This document shows, one piece after another, positions 7,768-16,464 of a stretch of 38,674 bases of DNA (the stretch's first letter is position 1; each line of letters starts with the position of its first letter). The position numbers and the translations under genes are program-made. The stretch spans positions 1 through 38,674 of the forward strand of contig JAEWJB010000080.1 in NCBI GenBank assembly GCA_023386795.1, written 5' to 3'. The notes beneath the pieces are model-generated. The model did not search any database and had not been told where the DNA came from. It worked only from the letters and a program-made list of their open reading frames with translations. This stretch comes from Pseudomonadota bacterium. Its GTDB lineage: Bacteria; Pseudomonadota; Gammaproteobacteria; Xanthomonadales; Xanthomonadaceae.

Positions 7768-8673
7768 ATGACCGATACCGCATTGCGCCAGCGCCGCCAG
7801 GGCGTGGCGATCACCGCCGGCGCCTTTGTCATCTGGGGCCTGTTCCCGGTCTACTGGCACCTGCTCAAGGCCGTGCCGTCGCCGCTGATCATCGCCCACC
7901 GCATCGTGTGGAGCACGCTGCTGGTGGTCGGCTGGCTGCTGCTCACCACGCGGCTGGCGTGGCTGCGGCGCATCGCCGCGCAACCACGCGCGCTGGGACT
8001 GCTGGCGCTCAGCGGCTTGTCGATCGGCTTCAACTGGGGCCTGTACATCTGGGCCATCAATGCCGGCCACGTCATCGAGAGCAGCCTGGGCTATTACATC
8101 AATCCGCTGGTCAGCGTGCTGCTCGGCGTGGTGGTGCTCAAGGAGCGCCTGCGCGCACTGCAATGGCTGGCGGTGGGCTGCGCGGCGCTGGGCGTGGCCT
8201 GGCTCACGTGGTCGGCGGGTGCGCCGCCCTGGATCGCCCTGGGCCTGGCACTGTCGTTCGGGTTGTACGGGTTGCTGCGCAAGATCGTCGCCGTCGATGC
8301 GGTGGCCGGACTGGGCGTGGAGAGCCTGTACTTGTTCCTGCCCGCGCTCGGCTTCGTGCTGTGGAGCGAGCAAGGCCACGGCGGCGGTTTCCTGCAGGGC
8401 TGGTCACTGCGCGACGACCTGCTGCTGGCGTTCGGCGGCGTGGTCACCGCGGTGCCGCTGATCGCCTTTGCCTACGGCGTGCGACGCATCCCGCTCTCGC
8501 TGGTCGGCATCCTGCAGTACATCGCGCCGACCCTGCAGCTGCTGCTCGGGGTGTGGGTCTTCCACGAAGTGTTCGACCCGCAGCGCGCCCTGGGCTTCGT
8601 CGCGATCTGGATCGGCCTGGCATTGTTCCTCGGCGAAGGGCTGTGGCAATCGCGCCGGCGCCCCGGCGTCTGA
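7768..8673 (+). CDS. rarD: EamA family transporter RarD
   Basis: A 301-residue, ten-helix inner-membrane transporter of the RarD subgroup. Diagnostic stretches are 'GAFVIWGLFPVYWHLLK' near the N-terminus, 'HRIVWS' in helix 2, and 'SLGYYINPLVSVLLGV' at the end of the first half. The second half has 'LIAFAYGVRRIPLSLVGILQ' and 'FHEVFD'. RarD was named for chloramphenicol sensitivity in Pseudomonas, but its natural substrate is not settled. It is likely co-transcribed with the preceding YedA-like gene. Length and motifs are normal. Confidence 0.9.
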   Translation: MTDTALRQRRQGVAITAGAFVIWGLFPVYWHLLKAVPSPLIIAHRIVWSTLLVVGWLLLTTRLAWLRRIAAQPRALGLLALSGLSIGFNWGLYIWAINAGHVIESSLGYYINPLVSVLLGVVVLKERLRALQWLAVGCAALGVAWLTWSAGAPPWIALGLALSFGLYGLLRKIVAVDAVAGLGVESLYLFLPALGFVLWSEQGHGGGFLQGWSLRDDLLLAFGGVVTAVPLIAFAYGVRRIPLSLVGILQYIAPTLQLLLGVWVFHEVFDPQRALGFVAIWIGLALFLGEGLWQSRRRPGV

Positions 8674-8744
8674 TCGCGGCTACGCCACGCATGCACGTGG
8701 CGCGCTAGTCTGGTGGCTCGTATCCGGCGAGGGTCGCTTCCCCG

Positions 8745-9704
8745 ATGACGGCTGCACGACATGCCCTTCAAGCCAGCCTGGCCGCCGCGGTCGCCGGGCT
8801 TCCGGCCACGTTGGCGGTGGTGTTCGCCACCGACGGCTCCACCTACGTCAAACCCGGCGCACTCGCGCTGTTCGGTGGCGAAGACGCGCGCCAAGGCTGG
8901 CTCAGCGGCGGCTGCCTGGAAGCGGACATCGCCCTTCGCGCGGAGGCCGCGCTGCAGGCCGGGGAAGCGGCATGGATGGAGATCGACACGCGCGGCGATG
9001 AAGACCTGCTTTCCGGCGCGGCGGTCGGCTGCCGCGGTCGTCTGCACCTGGCGCTGCTGCCGCTGCCGTTGCTGCCGGGCTGGGACCTGCTGGCGAGTGG
9101 CTGGCTTGCACGCGAAGGCGGACTGCATCTGCGTCTGGTGGAGCGTGGCCGCTTCGAGGCGCAGGTCGGTGCGCAATCGCGCGCATGGTCTCTGCCTTTC
9201 GAAGGCGAGCCCCCGGCATCGCGGGAAGTGCATCTTCCCCCGCCACCTTCCGTCGTGCTGTTCGGCGCCGGGCCGGAAAGCGCGACGCTGCTGCCCTGGC
9301 TGCGCGAGCTGGGCTGGATCACCACACTGGTGGAGAAGCGGCCACGCTGGCGTGCCCAAGGTGCATTGGCGGATCACCACGTGGAAGCCACCCCCTCGCA
9401 GGCGCTGGCGGCTGGCCTGCAAGCCGACGCGGCGCTGGTGATGCACCACCACTTCGAACTCGACCGCGAGACGCTCGATGGGCTGGCTGCCCACCCCGTG
9501 CCCTTCATCGGCCTGCTTGGCCCGCGCCGACGACAGCAGGACCTGTTCCAACTGCTCTCGCCCGCGCAGCACGAAGCGCTGTTGCCGCGGCTGCGTTCGC
9601 CGGTTGGCCTGCCGCTGGGCGGTGAGGGGCCGCAGGCCATCGCGCTGAGTATCGCTGCGCAACTGCAGCGCTGGCGCGAGGAGAAAGCGGAGCGTTCCGC
9701 GTGA
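8745..9704 (+). CDS. XdhC/CoxI family protein
   Basis: A 319-residue protein with the two-domain XdhC layout. The N-terminal XdhC_CoxI segment contains 'ATDGSTYVKPGALALF' and the conserved Cys region 'WLSGGCLEADI'. The C-terminal Rossmann-like part is 'VVLFGAGPESATLLP' (about 170-185) and 'PFIGLLGPRRR'. Family members bind molybdenum cofactor and insert it, in sulfurated form, into xanthine dehydrogenase-type enzymes. Its stop overlaps the start of the next gene by four bases (GTGA), so translation is coupled to a MocA-like cofactor-modifying enzyme. No molybdenum hydroxylase subunit is present in the window. A TAGTCT -10 candidate lies at 8706-8711. Confidence 0.85.
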   Translation: MTAARHALQASLAAAVAGLPATLAVVFATDGSTYVKPGALALFGGEDARQGWLSGGCLEADIALRAEAALQAGEAAWMEIDTRGDEDLLSGAAVGCRGRLHLALLPLPLLPGWDLLASGWLAREGGLHLRLVERGRFEAQVGAQSRAWSLPFEGEPPASREVHLPPPPSVVLFGAGPESATLLPWLRELGWITTLVEKRPRWRAQGALADHHVEATPSQALAAGLQADAALVMHHHFELDRETLDGLAAHPVPFIGLLGPRRRQQDLFQLLSPAQHEALLPRLRSPVGLPLGGEGPQAIALSIAAQLQRWREEKAERSA

Positions 9705-10306
9705 GCACGGACTTCGTTGCCGTCGTGCTGGCGGCCGGTGGGAGCACGCGCCTGGGTCGCCCGAAGCAACTGCTGCGACGCGATGGCGAAACATTGCTGC
9801 GGCGAAGTGCGCGGCTGGCGCATGCCAGTGGCGCGACGCGCGTGCTGGTGGCGTTGGGGGCCGAAGCCGCACACCTGCGCGCAGAGTTGAAGGGCATCGC
9901 GGTGGAAGTCGTGGAAGTCGCCGACTGGCCGCGGGGCCTGGGCCAGAGCCTGGCGCGGCTGCAGTCGGTGCTGGGCGCGGCCGGCTATGGCCGCGTGCTA
10001 GTGCTCGGATGCGACCAGCCGGCGCTGGACTTGCCACACGTGGCCGCGTTGCTCGATGCCGCCGAACGCGCGCCGGCCGGTGGCGCCTTTACCGCCTACG
10101 TGGGCGTGCGTGGCTTGCCGGCGGTGGTCGCGGCCGATGATTGGCGCCAGGCCCGCTTTGCCGGCGACGAAGGCCTGCGCACGCTCGCCCGCGACCCCGC
10201 GCGCGCCTTTGGGCAGGTGCAGGCGCCGGATCTGGCGTTGGATATCGATACGCCCGCCGACCTCGCGGCGGCCATCAACCTCGGCTGGCTGGATAGGCCG
10301 GATTAA
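9701..10306 (+). CDS. NTP transferase, MocA/MobA-like
   Basis: A 201-residue nucleotidyltransferase. The N-terminal signature 'VVLAAGGSTRLGRPKQLL' (residues 8-25) is the nucleotide-binding loop of MobA/MocA enzymes, and 'LVLGCDQPAL' (about 105-114) supplies the metal-binding Asp. MocA transfers CMP to molybdopterin to make the cytosine dinucleotide cofactor used by xanthine dehydrogenase-type enzymes; pairing with XdhC favours that role over MobA or a general sugar-phosphate transferase. The GTG start sits inside the upstream stop (GTGA). Its 3' end overlaps the convergent hydrolase gene by 32 bases. Confidence 0.82.
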   Translation: MSTDFVAVVLAAGGSTRLGRPKQLLRRDGETLLRRSARLAHASGATRVLVALGAEAAHLRAELKGIAVEVVEVADWPRGLGQSLARLQSVLGAAGYGRVLVLGCDQPALDLPHVAALLDAAERAPAGGAFTAYVGVRGLPAVVAADDWRQARFAGDEGLRTLARDPARAFGQVQAPDLALDIDTPADLAAAINLGWLDRPD

Positions 10307-11420
10307 GCGCGGCGCGGATCTCTTCGCCCGCCGGCAGCTGCAGCGGCGCCGGGCACTGCGCCTGTGAGGCCGGGTTGGCCTCGAACCATTGCGTCACCAT
10401 CGGGGCCAACAGGTCCAGCCGCATCGGCAGGCTCAGGTGGTCCTCGTCGTGCAGTTCCAGGTAATGCGCGCGCGGTGCCGAGGTCGCCAGCAGGCGGCCA
10501 TGCGACACCGGGATGTGGTGGTCGGCATCGCCGTGCAGCAGCAGTACGCAGGCGCGCGCATCCATTACCGCCGGGGCGACGTCGAGCTTGTCCAGGTCCA
10601 GGCCCAACTGCTGGTCGGCGGCAGCGATCACCCGGTCCAGGTCCTGGTGGCCGTAACGCCAGCGCATGTAGCCGGACATCGCGCGTGCCTGCCAGCCCTG
10701 GGGGGTCTCGGCGAGCATGTGCGGAATCATGTCGCGGATGCCGCGTCCTGCGTTGGCGAAGGACTCCACCGCCACCACGCCGGCCACCTGGTCGCCCAGC
10801 TTGTCGGCGCTGAACAGCGCGGTCGCCGCGCCATAGGACACGCCGAACAGGTAAAGCGGCCCGGTGATTTCCCCGCGCTGGCGCAGTTCGCCGATCACGC
10901 GCACCACGTCGTCCGATTCGCGCGTGCCGTAGCCCGACAGCCCGCTGCCCGATTGCCCGTGGTTGCGCAGGTCCAGCGCGATGGCGCGGTAACCGGCCTG
11001 GGCCAGCGTGAGCGACCACGGCAGCAGCGAGTTGCCGTCCATCATCCATCCGTGCAGCAGGATCACCGTGCCGCGCGGCGTCGTGCGTGGCTGTGCGGCC
11101 AGGTGGGGGTCGAGATTGAACTTGAAGGCGCTGCGGGTGAAGCCATCGGCACCGAGGCTGCGGCTGAAGTGGTACGTGAAGCCGTAGTCACCCGGCTCGA
11201 ACGCCCGCCAGAAGATCGGCACCTCGTCGCGGCCGGGCAGGGTGCCGCTGCGGTTGGGGATCTGGCTGAGCAGGGCCTGCGCATCGACCATGCCCAGCAG
11301 CGGGGAGGCGCCGCCGGGCGCCACCAGGCGGGAACTGAGCGAAGTGGACGAGCAGCCGGTGCCCGCCAGCCACGCGCAGAGCAGGGCCAGCAGGCCGGCC
11401 ACGAAGAACGGGCGCGACAT
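10275..11420 (-). CDS. Alpha/beta hydrolase, probable lipoprotein
   Basis: A 381-residue alpha/beta-hydrolase. The N-terminus 'MSRPFFVAGLLALLCAWL' plus AGTGC looks like a lipoprotein signal with Cys about residue 23, suggesting membrane anchoring. The oxyanion segment is 'VILLHGWMMDG', the nucleophile elbow is 'LFGVSYGAA' (GxSxG), the acid is probably in 'LLHGDADHHIP', and the catalytic His in 'HDEDHLSLP'. Probable esterase, lipase or peptidase; substrate unknown. The ATG at 11420 is preferred to a TTG 15 bases upstream because the lipoprotein signal starts there. A minus-strand -10 candidate TAGGCT lies at 11462-11457. Its end converges with and overlaps the MocA-like gene. Confidence 0.82.
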   Translation of the reverse strand: MSRPFFVAGLLALLCAWLAGTGCSSTSLSSRLVAPGGASPLLGMVDAQALLSQIPNRSGTLPGRDEVPIFWRAFEPGDYGFTYHFSRSLGADGFTRSAFKFNLDPHLAAQPRTTPRGTVILLHGWMMDGNSLLPWSLTLAQAGYRAIALDLRNHGQSGSGLSGYGTRESDDVVRVIGELRQRGEITGPLYLFGVSYGAATALFSADKLGDQVAGVVAVESFANAGRGIRDMIPHMLAETPQGWQARAMSGYMRWRYGHQDLDRVIAAADQQLGLDLDKLDVAPAVMDARACVLLLHGDADHHIPVSHGRLLATSAPRAHYLELHDEDHLSLPMRLDLLAPMVTQWFEANPASQAQCPAPLQLPAGEEIRAALNPAYPASRG

Positions 11421-11548
11421 GGCGGGGCATTCCAAAGGAGAACAACGGCAAAGCCCAGCCTAGCGTTGTCGCCGCGCGGCTTCTACCGCGCGTCCATGAC
11501 AACCGTGTGACCGTTGGGAACGGTTGGGCGAGATCGGCGTGGGCTTCA

Positions 11549-11574
11549 CCCCGCGCCCGGTGGCGGGCGCGGGG
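11549..11574 (-). terminator. Hairpin downstream of the ABC permease operon
   Basis: A perfect 11-pair GC stem, CCCCGCGCCCG (11549-11559) with CGGGCGCGGGG (11564-11574), with a four-base loop. It begins 14 bases after the stop of the minus-strand permease gene. No T-tract follows on the minus strand, so it may stabilise the 3' end or act with Rho. Confidence 0.55.
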
Positions 11575-11587
11575 CAGGTGCGGGTCC

Positions 11588-12898
11588 TCAGACCTCGCGC
11601 AGCGCCACGGTGATCGGCAGCCGCGCCGCGCGCAGTGCCGGGAACAGGCCGCCCACCAGGCCGATGCCCAGTGCCCACTTCAGGCCGGTCCACAGCAGTT
11701 CGGGCGAGACGCGGAACTGGAACACCACCTGGCTGAAGTTGCTGCCCAGGGTGGACACGCTGTAGCCGTTGAAGATCGCCCAGGCGATCAGCCCGCCGAG
11801 CACGCCCCCCAGCAGGGCCAGCAGCATCGTCTCCAGCATCACCGCCACCACCACCGGCAGGCCGCGGAAGCCGATCGCGCGCATCGTGGCGATCTCGCGC
11901 GCGCGCGTGGCCACGGCCGCGTACATCGTGTTGAGCGCACCGAACACCGCACCGAAGGCCATGATCGTGCCGATGAACTTGCCCAGCACCTCCAGCACCT
12001 TGCTCAGGTTGCCGCCCTGCTTGCGGTAGTACTCGCGGGTGGTGGACACATCCAGCTTCAGGCGCGGGTCGGCCGCCATCGCGGTCTTGAACTGGCTGTA
12101 GCCGTCGGCTCCGGTGGTGCGCACGCTGATGGACTGGTAGGCGCGGCGGTTGTAGGTGCTGGCCAGCGTCTCGGTGTCCGTCCACATTTCCGAGTCGTGC
12201 GCGTCGCCGCTGGTGAACACGCCCACCACCGTCCACGCCTGGTTGCCGAGGTTGAGCGTCTTGCCGACCTCCAGCCCGCGGAACTGCGACTGCGCGCCCT
12301 TGCCGACCACGATCTCGCGCAGGCCCGGCTTGAACTGCCGCCCTTCGATGATCTTCACCTTGTCGTGCACGGTCCAGGCTTGCTCGCCCACGCCGCGGAA
12401 CTGCGCGTTGACGTCGGTGCCGTCGGCCTTGGAGACCAGGTTCACCACCTGCGAAAGCTCGGGCGATACCAGCGGGCGGTTATCCGCACCGCGCGCCACG
12501 CCCGGCAGGCTGGCGATCAGCGGGACCTGGTCACGCATGATCACCGAGTTGGTCTCTGCCTGCGAACCGCCGCGCAGCACGATGGCGGTAGTGTCATCGC
12601 CCGTGCTGTCCAGCGTGGCCTGGAAGCCACGGCCCATGGCCAGCATCGCGACCAGTACGCCGACCACGCCGGCGATGCCGACCACGATCACCGAGGTGGC
12701 GCCCCAGCGCTGCGGCAGGCTGGCGATGCCGATGCGCGCGGCCGCCAGCGACAGGCGCCCGGTGCGGGTGAGCAGCAGCCATAGCGCGATGACCACGGCC
12801 ACGCCGAGCACCGCGAACCACGGCAGCACGATCCACACCACCAGCGCGATGGCCAGCAACACCGTCGACAGCAGGTTCCACATCCATTGCTTCTTCAT
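11588..12898 (-). CDS. ABC transporter permease (FtsX/MacB type), second
   Basis: A 436-residue inner-membrane protein of the MacB/FtsX permease class. Two hydrophobic segments lie near the N-terminus (residues about 8-45 and about 75-95). A large periplasmic MacB_PCD-like domain follows (about 100-310), then three more helices in the C-terminal FtsX core, including 'IMAFGAVFGALNTMYAAVATRAREIATMRAIGF'-type coupling sequence; that full FtsX signature (helix, then R-x-x-E-I-A-x-M-R) runs over about residues 325-360. Mechanotransmission ABC systems of this class push substrates from the periplasm outward. It is the last gene of a four-gene operon, 13 bases after the preceding permease. Confidence 0.87.
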   Translation of the reverse strand: MKKQWMWNLLSTVLLAIALVVWIVLPWFAVLGVAVVIALWLLLTRTGRLSLAAARIGIASLPQRWGATSVIVVGIAGVVGVLVAMLAMGRGFQATLDSTGDDTTAIVLRGGSQAETNSVIMRDQVPLIASLPGVARGADNRPLVSPELSQVVNLVSKADGTDVNAQFRGVGEQAWTVHDKVKIIEGRQFKPGLREIVVGKGAQSQFRGLEVGKTLNLGNQAWTVVGVFTSGDAHDSEMWTDTETLASTYNRRAYQSISVRTTGADGYSQFKTAMAADPRLKLDVSTTREYYRKQGGNLSKVLEVLGKFIGTIMAFGAVFGALNTMYAAVATRAREIATMRAIGFRGLPVVVAVMLETMLLALLGGVLGGLIAWAIFNGYSVSTLGSNFSQVVFQFRVSPELLWTGLKWALGIGLVGGLFPALRAARLPITVALREV

Positions 12899-12911
12899 GT
12901 GCGTGTGCTCC

Positions 12912-14069
12912 TCAGCGTCCGGCCAGCGCGTCGACGATCTTCAGCCGCTGCGCGCGCAACGCCGGCAGCAGTCCCACCACCACGCCGATGCCGATCATCA
13001 GCACCAGGCCAATCACCCAGGTCTGTGCCGGCACGAAGTGCACCGGCAGCGCGCCGCCGGAGGCCTTGGCCAGGCCCGGGATGGCCAGCGAGGCCAGGCC
13101 CATGCCGAGCAGTCCGCCCAGCACCACCAGCAGCACCGACTCGAACATCACCAGCGTCAACACCGTGCCGTCCTTGAAGCCCAGCGTCTTGAGCGTGGCC
13201 AGTTCCGGGATGCGCTCGCGCACCGCCTGCGCCATCGTGTTGCCGGTCAGCAGCACCAGGGTGAAGAACACCGCGCCCATGATCGAGGTGACGATCAGGC
13301 CGATATCGGCGAACTGCTTGATGAAGGCCTGCTGGAATGCCGACTCGGTCTGCGTCTTGGTCTCGTGGTCGGAATTGGCCGAGAGCGCGTCGATGGCCTG
13401 CGCCACGCGCGAGGCCTGGTCGGCGTTGGCCAGCTTCACCGTGTACCAGCTGACCTGGCTCTTGATGTAGTCGTTGGACTCATCGAAGTACTTCCAGTTC
13501 ATCATCAGCTGGTTTTCGGCCTGCACGTTGGCGCGGTCCTTGGCGCGGAAGATCAGCTTCAGCTCCAGCGGCCAGTCGTTGCTGCCGCCGCGCGGGAAGA
13601 TGGTGGCCTGCAACGGAATGGTGTCGCCGACCTTCCAGCCGAACTTCTTGGCCAGCGCCTCGCCCACGGCCGCGCCGGTGCGGGTGCTCTGGAACGCCTT
13701 GAGCTGGTCCGGCGGCACGTCGTACTCGGTGTAGACGTCGAAGAAGTTCGGCGCCACCGAGAAGTTCGGGAAGAAGTCCTTGGGGTCGCGGTAGATGCCG
13801 CCGAACCACATCGCGTAGGTGACATCACGCACGCCGGGGATGCTGCGGATCTGCGGCTCCAGCCGCACCGGCAGGGATTGGGTGATCGACAGCCGCGAGG
13901 CCACCACGAGGCGGTTGGCGCCTTCCACCGAGCCGCCGGCGGTGAACGCCACGCGCACCGAGTCGAGCAGGCCGAAGAGCAGGAAGGCGACCACCACCGA
14001 GAACAGCGTCAGCATCGTCCGCGTCTTGCTGCGGAACAGCTGCGCCCATACGAGCGAAAGATATTTCAT
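12912..14069 (-). CDS. ABC transporter permease (FtsX/MacB type), first
   Basis: A 385-residue permease of the same FtsX-like class as its downstream neighbour. It has one N-terminal helix (about 18-40), a periplasmic domain (about 45-255), and three C-terminal helices. The FtsX core has 'TGNTMAQAVRERIPELATLK', the segment that contacts the ATPase in this family. Because each of the two permeases has only one FtsX core, they probably form a heterodimer like LolC/LolE rather than a MacB homodimer. The gene lies 12 bases after the ATPase gene. No truncation is seen. Confidence 0.87.
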   Translation of the reverse strand: MKYLSLVWAQLFRSKTRTMLTLFSVVVAFLLFGLLDSVRVAFTAGGSVEGANRLVVASRLSITQSLPVRLEPQIRSIPGVRDVTYAMWFGGIYRDPKDFFPNFSVAPNFFDVYTEYDVPPDQLKAFQSTRTGAAVGEALAKKFGWKVGDTIPLQATIFPRGGSNDWPLELKLIFRAKDRANVQAENQLMMNWKYFDESNDYIKSQVSWYTVKLANADQASRVAQAIDALSANSDHETKTQTESAFQQAFIKQFADIGLIVTSIMGAVFFTLVLLTGNTMAQAVRERIPELATLKTLGFKDGTVLTLVMFESVLLVVLGGLLGMGLASLAIPGLAKASGGALPVHFVPAQTWVIGLVLMIGIGVVVGLLPALRAQRLKIVDALAGR

Positions 14070-14081
14070 GGCATCCCCCGA

Positions 14082-14771
<690 letters not shown>

Positions 14772-14933
14772 GGGCTTTCCTCTATGAATGCGGCGGATGC
14801 AAGGTGGTTCGGTGGACGGCGCGGTTCCTTACGCCAGCGACGTCCGGCGCGCCGTCGGATCGACAGCGCGCTACGGCCCGGCGCGACCGCGATCGGGTAA
14901 CGGCAAAACCAGCGGGTTGTGGCAACGCGACAG

Positions 14934-14967
14934 CGACAGCGACGAACGGGGCGACAGCGACGAACGG
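14934..14967 (-). repeat. Short tandem repeat in the adaptor-ATPase intergenic gap
   Basis: CGACAGCGACGAACGG occurs twice (14934-14949 and 14952-14967) with an 18-base period; a partial third copy, CGACAG, precedes it. It sits in the 213-base gap between the adaptor stop and the ATPase start, the only sizeable gap inside this operon. No gene was seen in the gap. Confidence 0.7.
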
Positions 14968-14984
14968 TTGCGGCGGCGGGCGAC

Positions 14985-16238
14985 CTACTCGGCTTGCGCG
15001 CCGGCAAGGGCGACCTTGTCGCCGTCCTTGAGCGCAGGCGGCGGATCGAGCACCACGGTGTCGCCGGCCGTGAGCCCGGAGAGCACCTGGCGGTCATCGC
15101 CCATGGCAATGCCGGTCTTCACCGGCTGCACGGTGACGCGGTTCTCCTCGCCGACGACGAAGGCCACGGTGGCGCCTTCGCGTTCGACCAGCGCGCCGCC
15201 GGGCACGCGCACGCCTTGCGGCTGCTGGGCCTGCGCCGGCTTGGCTTCTTCCAGGAAGCTCACCCGCACGCCCATCTCCGGGACGATGCGCGGGTCTTTC
15301 ACCTTCATCGCCACGCGCACCTTCACCGTGGCCTTGCCAGGGTCGGCGGTGGGGATGATGGCGATGACCTCGCCGGGGATCTTCCAGTCCGGGTAGGCGT
15401 TGAGCACGATCTCCACCGGCATCTTCGGCTGCACGCGACCGATATAGGCCTCGCCGACTTCCACCTCGACTTCCAGCGATTCCATGTCCACGATGGTGCC
15501 AATGCCGGTGCGGGTGAAGCCGCCGGTCGCCAACGGGGAGACGATCTCGCCCGGCTGCGCCGCCTTGGCCGTGACCACGCCGGCGAACGGCGCGCGCACG
15601 ATGGTGTTGTCCACGCCCAGGTCGGAGATGGAGAGATTGTTGCTGGCCACCTTGACGTTGCGCTGGGCGGTCTGCAGCTGCGCGCGCAGGCCGTCACGCA
15701 GCGCCACCGCCTCGTCGTACTGCGAGCGCGAGACCAGCTGCTGGTTGACCAGGGTCTGCAGGCGAACGGCGTCGGCCTCGGCGCGCTTGAGCTGCGCCGA
15801 GACGTTCTCCACCTGGCTGCGTGCAGCCGAGACCTGCGAATCGGCCAGTTCGCGCGCGGCGTCGGCGTCGATCGGGTCGAGGGTGGCCATCACCTGGCCC
15901 TCCTCCACGCGCATGCCCTCCTCGATCTTCACCTCGCGCACCTTGCCGGTGATCTTGGCCGAGACCGTGGCCATGCGCCGCGCCACCACGTAGCCGGAGG
16001 CGTCCAGCACCGAGGCGCTGCTGCCGCCGGCGGTGATCGCCACCACCGGCGCAGTGCGCACTTCCACCGGCGGCTTGCGCCCGAACAGCGCCCACGCGCC
16101 GCCGGCCAGCAACAGCACGGCCACCAATACGCCCAGGCCAATCCACAGCCCGCGCCGCGAAGAGGGGGGCTCGCGCCCGGCGGGCGCCTTGCGGTCGATC
16201 TTGAGTTCCTTCAGCAGATCAGCAGAGGTGTTCATCAT
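14985..16238 (-). CDS. Periplasmic adaptor of an efflux ABC system (MacA/HlyD type)
   Basis: A 417-residue membrane-fusion protein. A cytoplasmic head of about 30 residues is followed by one transmembrane helix (about 31-52). Then come a biotinyl-lipoyl half (around 'VRTAPVVAITAGG'), a coiled-coil hairpin (about 125-205, with 'DSQVSAARSQVENVSAQLKR'), the second lipoyl half ('VDNTIVRAPFAGVVTAK') and beta-barrel domains to the end. Such adaptors bridge the inner-membrane ABC unit and an outer-membrane channel. No TolC-like gene is in the window. ATGs at 16238 and 16235 are equally good starts. A minus-strand promoter TTGCAC-N17-CACATT (16292 down to 16264) fits a short leader. First gene of the operon. 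Confidence 0.87.
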   Translation of the reverse strand: MMNTSADLLKELKIDRKAPAGREPPSSRRGLWIGLGVLVAVLLLAGGAWALFGRKPPVEVRTAPVVAITAGGSSASVLDASGYVVARRMATVSAKITGKVREVKIEEGMRVEEGQVMATLDPIDADAARELADSQVSAARSQVENVSAQLKRAEADAVRLQTLVNQQLVSRSQYDEAVALRDGLRAQLQTAQRNVKVASNNLSISDLGVDNTIVRAPFAGVVTAKAAQPGEIVSPLATGGFTRTGIGTIVDMESLEVEVEVGEAYIGRVQPKMPVEIVLNAYPDWKIPGEVIAIIPTADPGKATVKVRVAMKVKDPRIVPEMGVRVSFLEEAKPAQAQQPQGVRVPGGALVEREGATVAFVVGEENRVTVQPVKTGIAMGDDRQVLSGLTAGDTVVLDPPPALKDGDKVALAGAQAE

Positions 16239-16263
16239 GTACACGTGACGGGGAATGGGACGG

Positions 16264-16292
16264 AATGTGACCGCCGCGACGCCCCGGTGCAA
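16264..16292 (-). promoter_or_regulatory. Candidate promoter of the adaptor-ABC operon
   Basis: On the minus strand TTGCAC (16292-16287), 17 bases, then CACATT (16269-16264), placing the transcript start about 19 bases before the ATG at 16238. An imperfect palindrome GAAGTCACTTC (16300-16310) lies directly upstream of the -35. Confidence 0.4.
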
Positions 16293-16371
16293 GTTGCCGG
16301 AAGTCACTTCATGCCGGAGGGGGCTGCGACGGGACGGGGCGCAGCATGATCCCACGGCCGCGCGCCGGCCA

Positions 16372-16411
16372 GTGACAGCTGTCACCGACGATGCCTGACA
16401 GCGGTGACTGA
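16372..16411. promoter_or_regulatory. Palindromic operator between two divergent ABC operons
   Basis: A perfect 14-bp palindrome GTGACAGCTGTCAC (16372-16385). A second, degenerate site TGACAGCGGTGACTGA (16396-16411) lies 24 bases downstream, centre to centre about two helix turns. They sit 54-93 bases before the ATG at 16465. Tandem dyads of this size suit a dimeric NarL/LuxR-type response regulator, and one is encoded in the operon downstream; binding is inferred. Confidence 0.6.
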
Positions 16412-16464
16412 CGCACCGGCACGCGCGGCGAGAAGCTGGCGGCGTCCACCCACCGGAGCCGGTC

